Shown: positions 17,424-26,037 of the stretch, one piece after another | How positions within the stretch are numbered: position 1 is the first letter of the stretch | Layout of the letters: each line of letters starts with the position of its first letter | From: an uncultured Lachnospiraceae bacterium | GTDB taxonomy: Bacteria > Bacillota > Clostridia > Lachnospirales > Lachnospiraceae | Reading direction: 5' to 3' | DNA length: 60,854 nt | Assembly (NCBI GenBank): GCA_947564645.1 | Contig: CANOCU010000016.1 | Coordinates: 1-60,854, forward strand | The notes under the pieces: model-generated | What the model was told of the DNA's origin: nothing | The model's input: the letters and a program-made list of their open reading frames with translations, nothing else | The model's database searches: none | Position numbers and translations under genes: made by a program

Positions 17424-17461
17424 AATCTCCCCATGGTCAAAACCAGACCATTGAGGAGATT
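17424..17461 (-). terminator. Rho-independent terminator of the three-gene cassette
   Basis: On the minus strand, GGAGATT-type outer arms (17424-17430 with 17455-17461) and inner TGGTC/GACCA arms (17434-17438 with 17446-17450) form a stem with one bulge and a short loop. It is followed directly by TTTTTTATATTT. It begins only about 4 nt past the stop of the gene at 17465, closing the operon and isolating it from the glucosaminidase gene. The remaining gap to 17282 is AT-rich. It holds a small inverted repeat, GACATT-AGA-AATGTC (17390-17404), and a weak TATGAT box, with no convincing -35. Confidence 0.8.
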
Positions 17462-17464
17462 CAC

Positions 17465-18466
17465 TTACGTAATGCATTCAAACATCACCCCGCCGCTATA
17501 CTTTACCGGATCTCTCAGATAATCCTTAATCAAGTTTGCATTTGCTGTTTTTGCTTTCGATGAATGCAGGCTGATTTTTCCTAATCTCTTTACCTCTTCA
17601 ATCTGTAGCTCCTGCACTTCATATTTCTGAAGACACTCCAATAATGCTCCTGCGTCTTCTCGAGCGTATGCCTTTAAAAAGGCCGCCAGAACAGTAGCGC
17701 ACTCTCTGAAACGATCCTGATCAGACTTATCTGTTAAAAGAAAAGACAAGAGATTCCCAACTGCCTTCTTCTCATATAACTTTTTCTTAATCTCGCCTGA
17801 CAAATATCTCAGATCATGGGAGTAACTTCCAACCTCTTCCATACCAGCCATGATTCCATTCATATAGCTCTCAACCTGATTCAGAAGTTCTTCCCTCTCC
17901 GCGTATAGAAGTTCCCAATTCCGTAATAATTCCGTTATCCTGCCAACAACTTGAATCTCCCTGTCGCCAGAAGTAACTGTCTGCAAAAAGCACTGAAACA
18001 AACTCCGAAAATGGGTCAGCAGCGACCGCTCATCAAAAATATCATAAAAATCTATCAAAGGTATATGTTGACCGCCTTCACATTCTCTCAAAACCAACGT
18101 TTTCTCAATCGCAACATCTCTGATCGACTGTGCCAGAAGACTGTCCAAATCCTTTATCAGTTTGTCGCACTCCGGTTGCGTACAACCAGACTGTAAAACC
18201 ATTTCCACCCGCTCTTCCGTCGTATATTTCTGGCAGATCGGTACTGTTTCCTCCAAAGAAAAAACTTCCTCTCCCGTCTGTCTTTTTATCTGTATCCTAT
18301 TCTTACCAGCGGCATTGCCAAATCTACAGCCCTTTTCAAATACTTTCGTACAATATACAAAACATTCATAATTTTTCCTGCCCGGACATAAATGTATTCC
18401 TCTCGAACTATCACAAGACAGTCTCATCCCCAAATTATATAAAATCTTATGCTGTTCTGTCGTCAT
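17465..18466 (-). CDS. Unknown protein with Cys-rich N-terminus, third gene of PRTase cassette
   Basis: I do not recognise a family for this 333-residue soluble protein. Five cysteines fall in the first 47 residues (C18, C27, C35, C39, C47), spaced as if they could bind a metal or Fe-S cluster. Additional cysteines lie near residues 78, 95 and 100. The middle and C-terminal parts are predicted helical and charged. No signal peptide or membrane segment is present. It starts 17 nt after the PRTase-like gene ends, and the terminator follows its stop, so it is the last gene of a three-gene transcription unit. Possible roles are sensor, regulator or effector partner of the PRTase-like protein; all are inference. 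Confidence 0.7.
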   Translation of the reverse strand: MTTEQHKILYNLGMRLSCDSSRGIHLCPGRKNYECFVYCTKVFEKGCRFGNAAGKNRIQIKRQTGEEVFSLEETVPICQKYTTEERVEMVLQSGCTQPECDKLIKDLDSLLAQSIRDVAIEKTLVLRECEGGQHIPLIDFYDIFDERSLLTHFRSLFQCFLQTVTSGDREIQVVGRITELLRNWELLYAEREELLNQVESYMNGIMAGMEEVGSYSHDLRYLSGEIKKKLYEKKAVGNLLSFLLTDKSDQDRFRECATVLAAFLKAYAREDAGALLECLQKYEVQELQIEEVKRLGKISLHSSKAKTANANLIKDYLRDPVKYSGGVMFECIT

Positions 18467-18483
18467 CCTTCGTGCCCTTCGTT

Positions 18484-20199
18484 CTATCCAAATTCGTAGC
18501 CTTTTTCAATCCTCATCCCACGCTGCACTTCCGGTCTCTCCCTGAACATGGAATATTTATCAAAATAATACGACGAATACTCTCGTTCAAAAGATTCCTT
18601 TTTCAACTCTTCTATTTCCTGCGCGCTGATCCGCTCACGCAAACCGGGATTCTGACCCATGATATCCTCAATAATCTGACATTTCATATCTGCCTTTTTT
18701 GATCCCGAAACCTCTTTTTCTTTACAGTACATTTCATACTGCAACAACGGATACACAAGCTCTGCCAGATTTTCTTCATTGCATGCGTGATTCTGTTCTC
18801 CTGCATACAGCAACGAATCTACATATGTCGTCCCATTTATGATGTTAAAAGCAATTGCAATCGTTCCCCGTCCTGTATCAATTACCTCCTGTATCTTTTC
18901 CCATGCTGCATTTCGATTTGGCGCATATTGATAAACCCGTTCCACCTCGATCCCACGCATCCGCTCTTTATTCTGCTCTGCAAGCTGCTCATCACGTTTA
19001 CTGCTCAGTTTCAAATAGTGATCCAGAAAATAATCCACATCCTTTTCTTGCTGCATTACTGACTGGCTTCTTCCCTGTAGCAAGGAATCAATCACCTCGT
19101 TTATATCACTATTTTCCTCCAACGAATAAGTACCCTCTCCTATTGTACTGATTCTGTTAAGTCCCGCAACAATCCTGCCTTCAGCATCTTCACTCAAGAC
19201 AATATCACATCCCAGACTGGTCGTTTCAACTATAGTGTTTCTTTCCCAGTCCTCCATTCCATGTTGGCGCAAAAAACTATTCCCCGCCAGCAAGCTAGTC
19301 ACGTATGTCAGCAATGAATAGGCATATTGTGCCTTCAATTTATTTTCTTTCAATGCCTCAGCATCCTGAACAAAATCGCCATTCCCATGAAAGCAAATTA
19401 CATCTTCCTTGACAAGAAACTGAAAACTGTCAGCAATCTGAGAGTAAGTCAAAGGCTTTAGGTAAGCATATGGCAGCACAAGCAGCCTATCCGCTCGCTC
19501 ATATTCATAAATACGAATCAAAATTTCCCGGCACAATCCCAGATTGTTCGCATCATGATATAAGTAAGAGGAGATCCCATGCCTTTTCTGTGTCTTAATC
19601 GCATGATCCTGAAGATGCTGATCCTGCAAAAAACTTGATATTGTATCATCCTCTGCCGAATGTAGTTCCGTCTCATAATAAGGGAGATAAAACATATATG
19701 GCCAGCCTGACTCCATAAAAGCATCTACAATCTTACTCGAAGCAAACCTCCACATATCTGTATTTTCTTTTCTTTTGAAATCGGTTAATTCCATCAGTGA
19801 CTGATCAATAATATTCGCATCCGTGTTTCGTAAATAAATTTTAACACGAATATTTTCCTTCCTGCATCCGCATTCCATCAGATCAGTTACAATCTTCTTG
19901 ATTGCACGTCCATGAAGCAGCGTATCGTCCACAATTAAAATGCGCTTATCTTTGAAGTCATGCAAAGCAATCGACAGGTTCGTAACAAAACACCCCGATA
20001 CTTTTAGTTCGTTCTTGTAACTTGAGAGAGCAATCGGCAAAAGCCCTGTATGCAGTACAAAAAAACGCCGTCCCATTAAAATCTTGTAATTGAACTGGCT
20101 CTCCGATATCTCCATATCGAAATCAACCAGATCTGCAAATAAGGCCGACCCCATTTCCCTTGCCAAATTTTCAATTTCCCTGTCCATCTGTTGTTTCAT
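18484..20199 (-). CDS. Phosphoribosyltransferase-like multidomain protein
   Basis: The 571-residue protein carries a phosphoribosyltransferase signature at about residues 86-99: ILIVDDTLLHGRAI, that is, four hydrophobic residues, two acidic residues and a small/Gly turn, as in the PRPP loop of type I PRTases. The upstream beta strands (FFVLHTGLLPIALSS) and downstream KKIVTDLMECG helix fit the same Rossmann-like fold. The remaining about 400 residues are mostly helical and unassigned, so this is not a simple salvage enzyme, and no purine or pyrimidine pathway genes are nearby. The ATG overlaps the upstream membrane-protein gene by 29 bp, indicating tight coupling. PRTase-like domains are known as effectors in bacterial conflict systems; that role here is a hypothesis. 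Confidence 0.7.
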   Translation of the reverse strand: MKQQMDREIENLAREMGSALFADLVDFDMEISESQFNYKILMGRRFFVLHTGLLPIALSSYKNELKVSGCFVTNLSIALHDFKDKRILIVDDTLLHGRAIKKIVTDLMECGCRKENIRVKIYLRNTDANIIDQSLMELTDFKRKENTDMWRFASSKIVDAFMESGWPYMFYLPYYETELHSAEDDTISSFLQDQHLQDHAIKTQKRHGISSYLYHDANNLGLCREILIRIYEYERADRLLVLPYAYLKPLTYSQIADSFQFLVKEDVICFHGNGDFVQDAEALKENKLKAQYAYSLLTYVTSLLAGNSFLRQHGMEDWERNTIVETTSLGCDIVLSEDAEGRIVAGLNRISTIGEGTYSLEENSDINEVIDSLLQGRSQSVMQQEKDVDYFLDHYLKLSSKRDEQLAEQNKERMRGIEVERVYQYAPNRNAAWEKIQEVIDTGRGTIAIAFNIINGTTYVDSLLYAGEQNHACNEENLAELVYPLLQYEMYCKEKEVSGSKKADMKCQIIEDIMGQNPGLRERISAQEIEELKKESFEREYSSYYFDKYSMFRERPEVQRGMRIEKGYEFG

Positions 20200-21175
20200 T
20201 TTTGTCTTCTTTCTCTATAATTGTTACGTTTGGGTGCTCTAAATATAACCGCTCTGCCTCTTTATTGCTCTGGAGAAAATAATTTAGCCGGTAATCCCTG
20301 GTCTTTCCAATCTGATTCATAAATTCCACTTCAATCGTCAACTGGCTCTGCGAAAAATTGCTTTTACCCATTGTATAATTTTCCTGATGTGTCATCATGG
20401 CATCAATAAATTCCGTCCCGCAGTTTCCTTCCCGGCCTGCTCTTTTAATCACGTCGCCGTCATCAATTAGTATTTGCAGTTCCTCGTTTAATTCCGCATA
20501 CTTTTCTTTTTTCAAATTAATTCCATATAACCTTGCAGCAATCCGCCATTCAATCTTTTTAATATGGATCTGCTCTATCGGAACAAGTCCTTTTTCCCGA
20601 AAAGCAATCTTTATATAGACAAAATCTGACCGCTTATCGGAAGGAACTATTCCATGCATACTAAGATAAATCGAAGTATAGTTCATCTCATTGATATTCT
20701 GTTTCTGATCACCCGCATATACTTTCACTTCTCCGCTTTTAATACTGACGGCCGGTTTGATCTGGTATGCTGCTACCTGTGCCTGCAGATCTCTTATCTC
20801 ACGGTTTTGAATCTCAATACTTTCTTTTTGCTTCTCAATCTCCTGATCCTGCTTTCGATTGACTCCTGTCTGCCAGTAAGCAAGCGCGCCCATTATGATT
20901 GTTCCAACAACCCCCAGATAGCTGCCCAGAAAATCCATCCATTCTTTAGCATCCCTTGATGATTCTATTGGAATCGCTATATACCATTTATGCAGGATAA
21001 GCTGATCCAGACAGAATGGAAAAGCTATGATCAGAATGATGCCAAGAAGCAATGCCCACCCGCCTTTTCCGTGTTGAAGAAGGCGAAAGATCTGCCACAA
21101 TCCCACACCAAATAGAATTACTGCAGCTACTATCATAATGCATATAATCACTGTTCCTATTTCGCTCATTTGCAA
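20171..21175 (-). CDS. Three-helix membrane protein with coiled coil, first gene of PRTase cassette
   Basis: A 334-residue protein with predicted transmembrane helices at about 8-32, 40-61 and 83-102. A charged coiled coil follows (about 107-137, K-Q-D-Q-E-I-E-K-Q repeats), then a soluble domain (140-334). The third helix is preceded by E-W-M-D-F-L-G-S-Y-L-G, a pattern I associate with putative abortive-infection and other uncharacterised membrane proteins containing W-x-x-F-L-G-x-x-x-G before a helix. No enzymatic motif is visible in the C-terminal domain. It is the promoter-proximal gene, and its end overlaps the PRTase-like gene. A membrane-tethered sensor or scaffold passing a signal to the PRTase-like protein would fit. 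The function is unproven. Confidence 0.7.
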   Translation of the reverse strand: MQMSEIGTVIICIMIVAAVILFGVGLWQIFRLLQHGKGGWALLLGIILIIAFPFCLDQLILHKWYIAIPIESSRDAKEWMDFLGSYLGVVGTIIMGALAYWQTGVNRKQDQEIEKQKESIEIQNREIRDLQAQVAAYQIKPAVSIKSGEVKVYAGDQKQNINEMNYTSIYLSMHGIVPSDKRSDFVYIKIAFREKGLVPIEQIHIKKIEWRIAARLYGINLKKEKYAELNEELQILIDDGDVIKRAGREGNCGTEFIDAMMTHQENYTMGKSNFSQSQLTIEVEFMNQIGKTRDYRLNYFLQSNKEAERLYLEHPNVTIIEKEDKNETTDGQGN

Positions 21176-21213
21176 TTTTTCTCAAATACCGTCTTTGCTT
21201 CCACAAATATTAC

Positions 21214-21242
21214 AGTGTACAACAGTTCTTTTGAAAAGTCAA
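21214..21242 (-). promoter_or_regulatory. Promoter of the three-gene PRTase cassette
   Basis: Minus-strand TTGACT (21237-21242) and TACACT (21214-21219, preceded by TG two bases before) are 17 nt apart, about 39 nt before the ATG at 21175. Together with the terminator at 17424-17461 this makes the cassette a self-contained unit, independent of the long glycan operon that ends at 21426. Confidence 0.65.
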
Positions 21243-21253
21243 TTCTTGACTTT
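21235..21253. promoter_or_regulatory. Inverted repeat over the -35 box (candidate operator)
   Basis: AAAGTCAA-TTC-TTGACTTT is a perfect 8-bp inverted repeat with a 3-nt centre, and one arm contains the -35 hexamer of the cassette promoter. A dimeric regulator bound here would block RNA polymerase. No regulator gene with a helix-turn-helix is seen nearby, so its ligand is unknown. The rest of the 21254-21425 gap is very AT-rich; I found no clear terminator for the long upstream operon. Confidence 0.5.
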
Positions 21254-21425
21254 CCAATTTTAACTGTTATTATACACAATTTTTCTCTTTAAATGAAGTC
21301 TTGCATTCTATTAAAAAATTAATTATAATGAAAAGAACGTCTATATAGAATAATATATTCGGCTTTTCTATTTTATTGCCTGTCACATTTTAAGGTGCCC
21401 GTGTCGAATTTTAATTTGCACATTT

Positions 21426-21806
21426 TCATCGCTTCTCCAGATATTCATATATATCATCAATCGTAATAAAATCAATCAACTCATTGTTATGATCGATCAC
21501 CGGAAGCAGGCTGATTCTTTTCTTCTTAAAAATTGGATATGCCTTTTCCATGTTCTTCTCATACAGATGCAGAAAAGAGCTCCTGATAATCTGATTCACC
21601 GGTGTATATAAATTTTGTCCTGCGGACAATGCGCGTAGAATATCCCCCTGACTTACAACGCCAATCACTTTATTGGAATCGTTTGTCACAATAGCTACCC
21701 TGTTATTATAGCTTTCAAACTGCTCCAAGACTTCTTTGATCGTATAAGATTCTTTCACACAGTAACGTTTCAGATCCATTGATTTCGCCAACACCTTTCC
21801 AATCAT
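21426..21806 (-). CDS. Stand-alone tandem CBS-domain protein
   Basis: The 126-residue protein consists almost entirely of two CBS motifs. The first includes V-I-G-V-V-S-Q-G-D-I-L-R-A-L (about residues 47-60); the second contains I-S-L-L-P-V-I-D-H-N-N-E and a terminal T-I-D-D-I. CBS pairs bind adenine nucleotides and regulate a partner. The arrangement closely parallels the N-terminal CBS pair of the LegX/PtmE-like nucleotidyltransferase at 30403-31470 (V-V-T-D-G-D-I-R-R-Y-I-L-G), though here no catalytic domain follows. It is the last gene of the nonulosonate operon, 65 nt after NeuC. It may regulate a sugar nucleotidyltransferase, or be a domain left by a duplication. Confidence 0.8.
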   Translation of the reverse strand: MIGKVLAKSMDLKRYCVKESYTIKEVLEQFESYNNRVAIVTNDSNKVIGVVSQGDILRALSAGQNLYTPVNQIIRSSFLHLYEKNMEKAYPIFKKKRISLLPVIDHNNELIDFITIDDIYEYLEKR

Positions 21807-21871
21807 ACTGTTTTCTGCTTTAAATATCTGTCTTCACTTCAGTCATGAGTTCCCAGAACGACAATACCAGT

Positions 21872-23014
21872 TTAATATGTCAACTGCTTCACCAATAATC
21901 GCTGATCTATAGGTGTATTTACCAGTAAATCCAGTATTCTCTCCGAAGAATGACCATCGCCGTAAGGATTTACACACTCCTGCTCAAGATAACCTCTAAA
22001 TTCTCTGCTTATTGCCTTTCTGACTGCCGCCGTCACCTTCTCTAACTCAAAAGGGACATCAATCACATTTATTCCCCGGAAACGCAGATTCTGTCTTCTG
22101 CCAATATTGACTGCAGGAACCTTAAAGGTCGGCGCCTCAAGCAATCCGGAGCTGGAATTTCCCACAATGCATTCTGCATTCCGCAAAAGCCCAAGATAAT
22201 CTTCCCTCTTCAGGTTTGCATACATATAGTACTCGCCTTCCCGATATTCCTGAATCGCCCGCTTTACTCCGTTGGATCCGGCATCGTTATTGGGAAGTAT
22301 GATAACCTTAGGAACTGCAAACTGATTCAGTGCCTTGACAAAGATCTCCGCCTGCATCTCCGCCTTATCGGCTTCTTCCGTAACCGGATGCATCACGCCC
22401 AGAAGGTATCCATCCCTTAGATGCACACATAGCTTTTCTTCAATTTCAGGCAGCTCCGTATACTGGGCCGACACCATCTCATCAATCTGCGGCGCTCCCA
22501 CATTGTGTACACGAAAAGATTCTTCGCCCAGTTTGATCAGTCTTTCGGCCGCATCCTTGTTCGATGCAAAATGCATATGAACCAGCTTACCGATCGCATG
22601 GCGGGTCATGTTATCAATATTGCCGGAAACCTCGCCAGCCTGAATATGCGCTACCGGCGTATAAGTATAAGCAGCCGCAATGGCTCCCATAAGCTGCTCT
22701 CCCCGGTCTCCTGCCAGAAGAACCCAGTCAGGTTTCTCATTCGCAATAATATCCGGCAGTGAAGTAAGAAAAATCCCCAATGATTTTGCCTGTGTCACAT
22801 GACTATACCCATCCAAAGACATATGCACTTTATAGTCGATATGAAAACCGTCATTTTCGATCTCTTTGTAAGAATTTCCATAGGCCGGAAGTAAATGCAT
22901 ATTGGTCACTACCAAGACAGCTTTTACATCATCGCGCTTCTCTATCAAACGCAAAATCGGACGAATATACCCCCACTCTCCTCTGGAGCCGGTTATGATC
23001 ATAATTTTTTTCAT
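21872..23014 (-). CDS. neuC: NeuC-family hydrolysing sugar-nucleotide 2-epimerase, copy 1
   Basis: GT-B-fold enzyme of the UDP-GlcNAc 2-epimerase family. It begins MKKIMIITGSRGEWGYIRP, equivalent to the T-x-T-R-A-E-x-G opening of NeuC, and contains LLAGDRGEQL, HIQAGEVSG, the R-H-A-I-G-K-L histidine segment and the nucleotide-site NSSSGLLEAP. NeuC/LegG-type enzymes hydrolyse the nucleotide while epimerising C2, giving a ManNAc-like hexosamine for NeuB. I placed the start at the ATG 23012-23014, where family homology begins. An ATG at 23044 or TTG at 23056 is possible, and none has an ideal ribosome site. NeuB1 and NeuA1 lie upstream, forming one nonulosonate set. The exact substrate (UDP- or GDP-linked) cannot be read. 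Confidence 0.85.
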   Translation of the reverse strand: MKKIMIITGSRGEWGYIRPILRLIEKRDDVKAVLVVTNMHLLPAYGNSYKEIENDGFHIDYKVHMSLDGYSHVTQAKSLGIFLTSLPDIIANEKPDWVLLAGDRGEQLMGAIAAAYTYTPVAHIQAGEVSGNIDNMTRHAIGKLVHMHFASNKDAAERLIKLGEESFRVHNVGAPQIDEMVSAQYTELPEIEEKLCVHLRDGYLLGVMHPVTEEADKAEMQAEIFVKALNQFAVPKVIILPNNDAGSNGVKRAIQEYREGEYYMYANLKREDYLGLLRNAECIVGNSSSGLLEAPTFKVPAVNIGRRQNLRFRGINVIDVPFELEKVTAAVRKAISREFRGYLEQECVNPYGDGHSSERILDLLVNTPIDQRLLVKQLTY

Positions 23015-23133
23015 ACTCTGTCTGCCATCGCGTACGCCATTCATCCTCTCAAACAACGTGCCGGTTAATCAACCGTATCTGCACAAATATTGGAATCCTC
23101 ATTCTGGCTTCTACGCTTCCTCTCAAATATAGT

Positions 23134-24165
23134 CTATGCTTCTAAATCTTCCCATTTCAGAAGCACATTCTCCTTAATGTCCCTCACTGCCTTTTTACCA
23201 AGCACTTCTTCCATGCGATGAGAGGGAATTCCTGTGCCGGGTCTTTTCGACCAGATCATTTCCTGTGTGATCACTTCTCCGGCCTTAATTTCACGTAAAG
23301 ATACAATACTCCTGAAGGCCCAGGAACGAATCGCATCCTCATCCCGATGCACACATTTCTCGCTTCCGGACGCCAGTTCAATCTTTCTAATGCCGTCTAC
23401 CAGACGATACAGATCCTCAAAGTCAATGGAAACTGTCTGATCCGGTCCCGGCGTCTGTTTGCTTAAGATAACATGCTTCTCTATAATACTGGCTCCCAGC
23501 GCTGCCGCCGCATAACAAGTATATAAATCCGGCGTATGATCAGAGTGGCCGATAACGGCTTTGGGAAAAGCCTCTTTCATCTTAGCGATCACACCGAGAT
23601 TCACGTCCTCGTACTTTGGCGGATACTCTGACAGACAATTGGTAAAAGCAAACTCTACTTTGGTCTCTGCCAGGGCATCATAAGTCCGTTTAATCTCGTC
23701 CATGGTACACATGCCGGTAGATACGATCATCGGTTTTCCCAGGCGCGCAATTGCCTGCAAAGTAGGAATATCCGTCATCTCTCCCGAGCCGATCTTAAAT
23801 GCGGATACCCCGATTTCATTCAGTTCATATGCTGCCTTCAGGCTAAAAGGGGTACACAGGTACATAATGCCAATTTCTTTACAATAATTCATCAGTTCCA
23901 CATGCTGATCCAATGTCAATGCGTGCAGTTTCAAAAAGTCATACAATGGAATGTCAAAATTAGAGGACATCGGAACATCCTTTAACATTTCTTCATCAGG
24001 AAGATGATGTTGGAATTTAATACAGTCTGCCCCTGCCAGTTTCGCCTGACGGCACATCTCTTTGGCCGCATCCATATTTCCCATATGATTATCACAGCCT
24101 TCTGCAATAATAAACACCGGCTGTCCCTCACCGATCACTCTGTTATCAATCTGAATTGTCCTCAT
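23134..24165 (-). CDS. neuB: NeuB-family nonulosonate synthase, copy 1
   Basis: This 343-residue TIM-barrel enzyme condenses phosphoenolpyruvate with a ManNAc-type sugar to form a nine-carbon acid. Visible motifs are IIAEGCDNHMGNMDAAK, GADCIKFQ, the ST-G-M-C-T segment near 150 and GHSDHTPD near 213, followed by ASIIEKHV, all characteristic of NeuB/LegI/PseI synthases. The C-terminal about 60 residues form the SAF (antifreeze-like) domain with IVSLREIKAGEVITQEM and RPGTGIP. It lies 16 nt downstream of NeuA1 and 119 nt upstream of NeuC1. It is clearly divergent from the second synthase at 45005-46006 (EGCDNH here, EAGVNH there), so the two probably make different acids. Product identity is not determined. 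Confidence 0.9.
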   Translation of the reverse strand: MRTIQIDNRVIGEGQPVFIIAEGCDNHMGNMDAAKEMCRQAKLAGADCIKFQHHLPDEEMLKDVPMSSNFDIPLYDFLKLHALTLDQHVELMNYCKEIGIMYLCTPFSLKAAYELNEIGVSAFKIGSGEMTDIPTLQAIARLGKPMIVSTGMCTMDEIKRTYDALAETKVEFAFTNCLSEYPPKYEDVNLGVIAKMKEAFPKAVIGHSDHTPDLYTCYAAAALGASIIEKHVILSKQTPGPDQTVSIDFEDLYRLVDGIRKIELASGSEKCVHRDEDAIRSWAFRSIVSLREIKAGEVITQEMIWSKRPGTGIPSHRMEEVLGKKAVRDIKENVLLKWEDLEA

Positions 24166-24181
24166 TCTTTCCCTTCCTTTC

Positions 24182-24862
24182 TCACTCTGTCTTTAAAAGT
24201 TCTTCTGCCAGCAGAATATCAATTGGCTCGTTAATGTCTACTCCTTCTCTCTCCGGAATAACATAGCCATTCACCTGATGCCCCAGCACGGAATTCGTTT
24301 CCAGAAGAGACTGTCTGTCCGTAATATACACTGCACTGTTCTCGATATAGATCGGGTCTCTGTCCTGCCTTCTTCTCGGTGCATCCGGATAGAGTCTGTG
24401 GTAATGATCCGCCCCTTCTTTGATCCAATAATCGGTTCTGGTCTCCGTAAGTGTCAGCAGCGCATCATATTTCTCACGATCCTCCTCATATTTTTCCAGA
24501 CATGCCTTAACCGTCTTTGCCTGTCTAAGCGGCGATGTGGCCTGCAAGGTTACTACCGCATCATAAGTACAGCCCTTTTTGCTCTCCATTGTCTTAAGAG
24601 CATGGATCAAGGCCGCCTCCGTGCTCGCCCGGTCTCCGGAAATGTCTTCCGGTCTGTCCACTACTTCTATACCCGGTATCTGCAGCGCAACCTCCTTTAT
24701 CCTTTCAGAATCAGTACTGACCACTACATCCCCCTCAAAGGTTACCTGCTGCATCATCTCCAATGAATATGTCAGAAGCGGCTTTCCATTTAACGGATAG
24801 ATGTTTTTCATCGGAATGCCCTTAGAGCCGCCTCTCGCAGGTATCACTACCAAAAACCTCAT
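24182..24862 (-). CDS. neuA: NeuA-type CMP-nonulosonate cytidylyltransferase, copy 1
   Basis: A 226-residue cytidylyltransferase that activates a nonulosonic acid with CTP. The N-terminal VIPARGGSKGIPMKNIYPL is the nucleotide-binding signature, and LQATSPLR and GVDINEPID near the end are the conserved substrate and metal segments. I chose the ATG at 24860-24862 because it begins the conserved strand and is preceded by GGGGAGGAAACAT; the in-frame extension to 24895 is unsupported. It lies directly upstream of NeuB1 and NeuC1, so the three form an NCA set. Length is typical for bacterial NeuA/LegF. Confidence 0.88.
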   Translation of the reverse strand: MRFLVVIPARGGSKGIPMKNIYPLNGKPLLTYSLEMMQQVTFEGDVVVSTDSERIKEVALQIPGIEVVDRPEDISGDRASTEAALIHALKTMESKKGCTYDAVVTLQATSPLRQAKTVKACLEKYEEDREKYDALLTLTETRTDYWIKEGADHYHRLYPDAPRRRQDRDPIYIENSAVYITDRQSLLETNSVLGHQVNGYVIPEREGVDINEPIDILLAEELLKTE

Positions 24863-24930
24863 ATGTTTCCTCCCCTTTCTCATATCATATATCATTTACC
24901 GTACCTTTTCATCAACATCTACACCCCAAT

Positions 24931-26037
24931 CTACGGCAAAATATGATGAAGCCAGGTTCTCATTCCTGTCTGATAACAATTCCTGATAACACGAAATATT
25001 TCATTGTAGTCTATCCTGTTCTGTTCCCTCATCTGATCTGTCAAAGCAGCAAGCTGTGTTATTAAATAAGGATTTGCCATAAAATTATCCGGTTTACTGT
25101 GTTCAGCATAGGCTGTAATATGCGGCAGGTGCAATGTCTCATTCATTCCGAATCCCCTGATATCTTCCTCGATCAGCAGACTTGGAATCATTTTGCTGAT
25201 ACAGTAAATATGTGTATGCACACGAAAACCTACGTGAAGATCAACTACGTCAAGTGCCCTGAATTTAGCCGCATCGTTTGACAGATCCACACATTCCACG
25301 CCACACCCCTCTGCCCATTCCTGCAGCGACAGATTGTAATACTTAGAATATTTCGTTATATATCCGTCATTAAAAGTAAGCATAATCTTAACCTCAGGAA
25401 ATTTCTCCTGTAAAAAAAGGATGACTTCTTTCATTTGAGAAAGCTTCTTCTCATGATCCTGCGCATTCTTCGTGAGACCATGGTTAGAGACTGCTACTGT
25501 CCTGATCTGCTTATCTGCAAAAGATTCCTGAAATATCTTATCCTTCTCCGGCCGCTCTAGCATCTCTCTGTCATACCAGGCTGGACAGCCCGCCATAACC
25601 GCTCCCCGGATACCACTATTTCGAAATATTGTATCCACAATCCAGTCCCTGGTCGCAAGCTGTCCGCCACGTTCGATCACCTGGTTAAAATAGGTAATCA
25701 TTTTCTCCGAATAAGGATACTCATAAAGTGTGCTGTTCTCTCCGTTTGCCCCATACAATCCTGTACCCATATAATGAATCGGCACCTTAATCTCATCGAA
25801 ATGCTGATAAAAAAAACTGGTCTTCACATACGGCTCTGCATACTGCGCACCGCCTCCTCCTGTTACAACCGCATCATACTCATTCATTTCATCAATGGCA
25901 AATTGCGCATCATTTTTCAGATTTAAATCTATTTCAGCTTTGGGATATACCGCTTTTAATAGTTCCATAATCCTTTTGTAAATCAGAAAATCTCCGCCAT
26001 TGCTGAAGGGTCTTCCAACCACTAATATTTTTCTCAT
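24931..26037 (-). CDS. Polysaccharide pyruvyltransferase-family protein
   Basis: The 368-residue protein matches the CsaB/WcaK family that adds ketal pyruvate to sugars, or in other members acts as a glycan-tailoring enzyme. Visible features are the opening RPFSNGGDFLIYKRI, the VTGGGGAQYAEP glycine turn around residue 60, and VDLHVGFRVHTHIY near 268, which corresponds to the conserved R-x-H-x-x-x-x motif. It is cytosolic, has no signal peptide, and overlaps the KpsS-like gene by 4 bp (ATGA-type coupling). It may pyruvylate the repeat unit built in this operon. The Fe-S protein at 1334-2596 belongs to a family often found next to such enzymes, but is in a different operon here. Confidence 0.8.
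   Translation of the reverse strand: MRKILVVGRPFSNGGDFLIYKRIMELLKAVYPKAEIDLNLKNDAQFAIDEMNEYDAVVTGGGGAQYAEPYVKTSFFYQHFDEIKVPIHYMGTGLYGANGENSTLYEYPYSEKMITYFNQVIERGGQLATRDWIVDTIFRNSGIRGAVMAGCPAWYDREMLERPEKDKIFQESFADKQIRTVAVSNHGLTKNAQDHEKKLSQMKEVILFLQEKFPEVKIMLTFNDGYITKYSKYYNLSLQEWAEGCGVECVDLSNDAAKFRALDVVDLHVGFRVHTHIYCISKMIPSLLIEEDIRGFGMNETLHLPHITAYAEHSKPDNFMANPYLITQLAALTDQMREQNRIDYNEIFRVIRNCYQTGMRTWLHHILP

Noticed and set aside
17465-21175. Retron with PRTase effector
   Set aside because: No reverse transcriptase gene or typical msr/msd RNA is visible in or around the cassette.
21254-21425. Terminator of the long nonulosonate operon
   Set aside because: Only AT-rich inverted stretches without a G/C stem and T run; no credible hairpin found.
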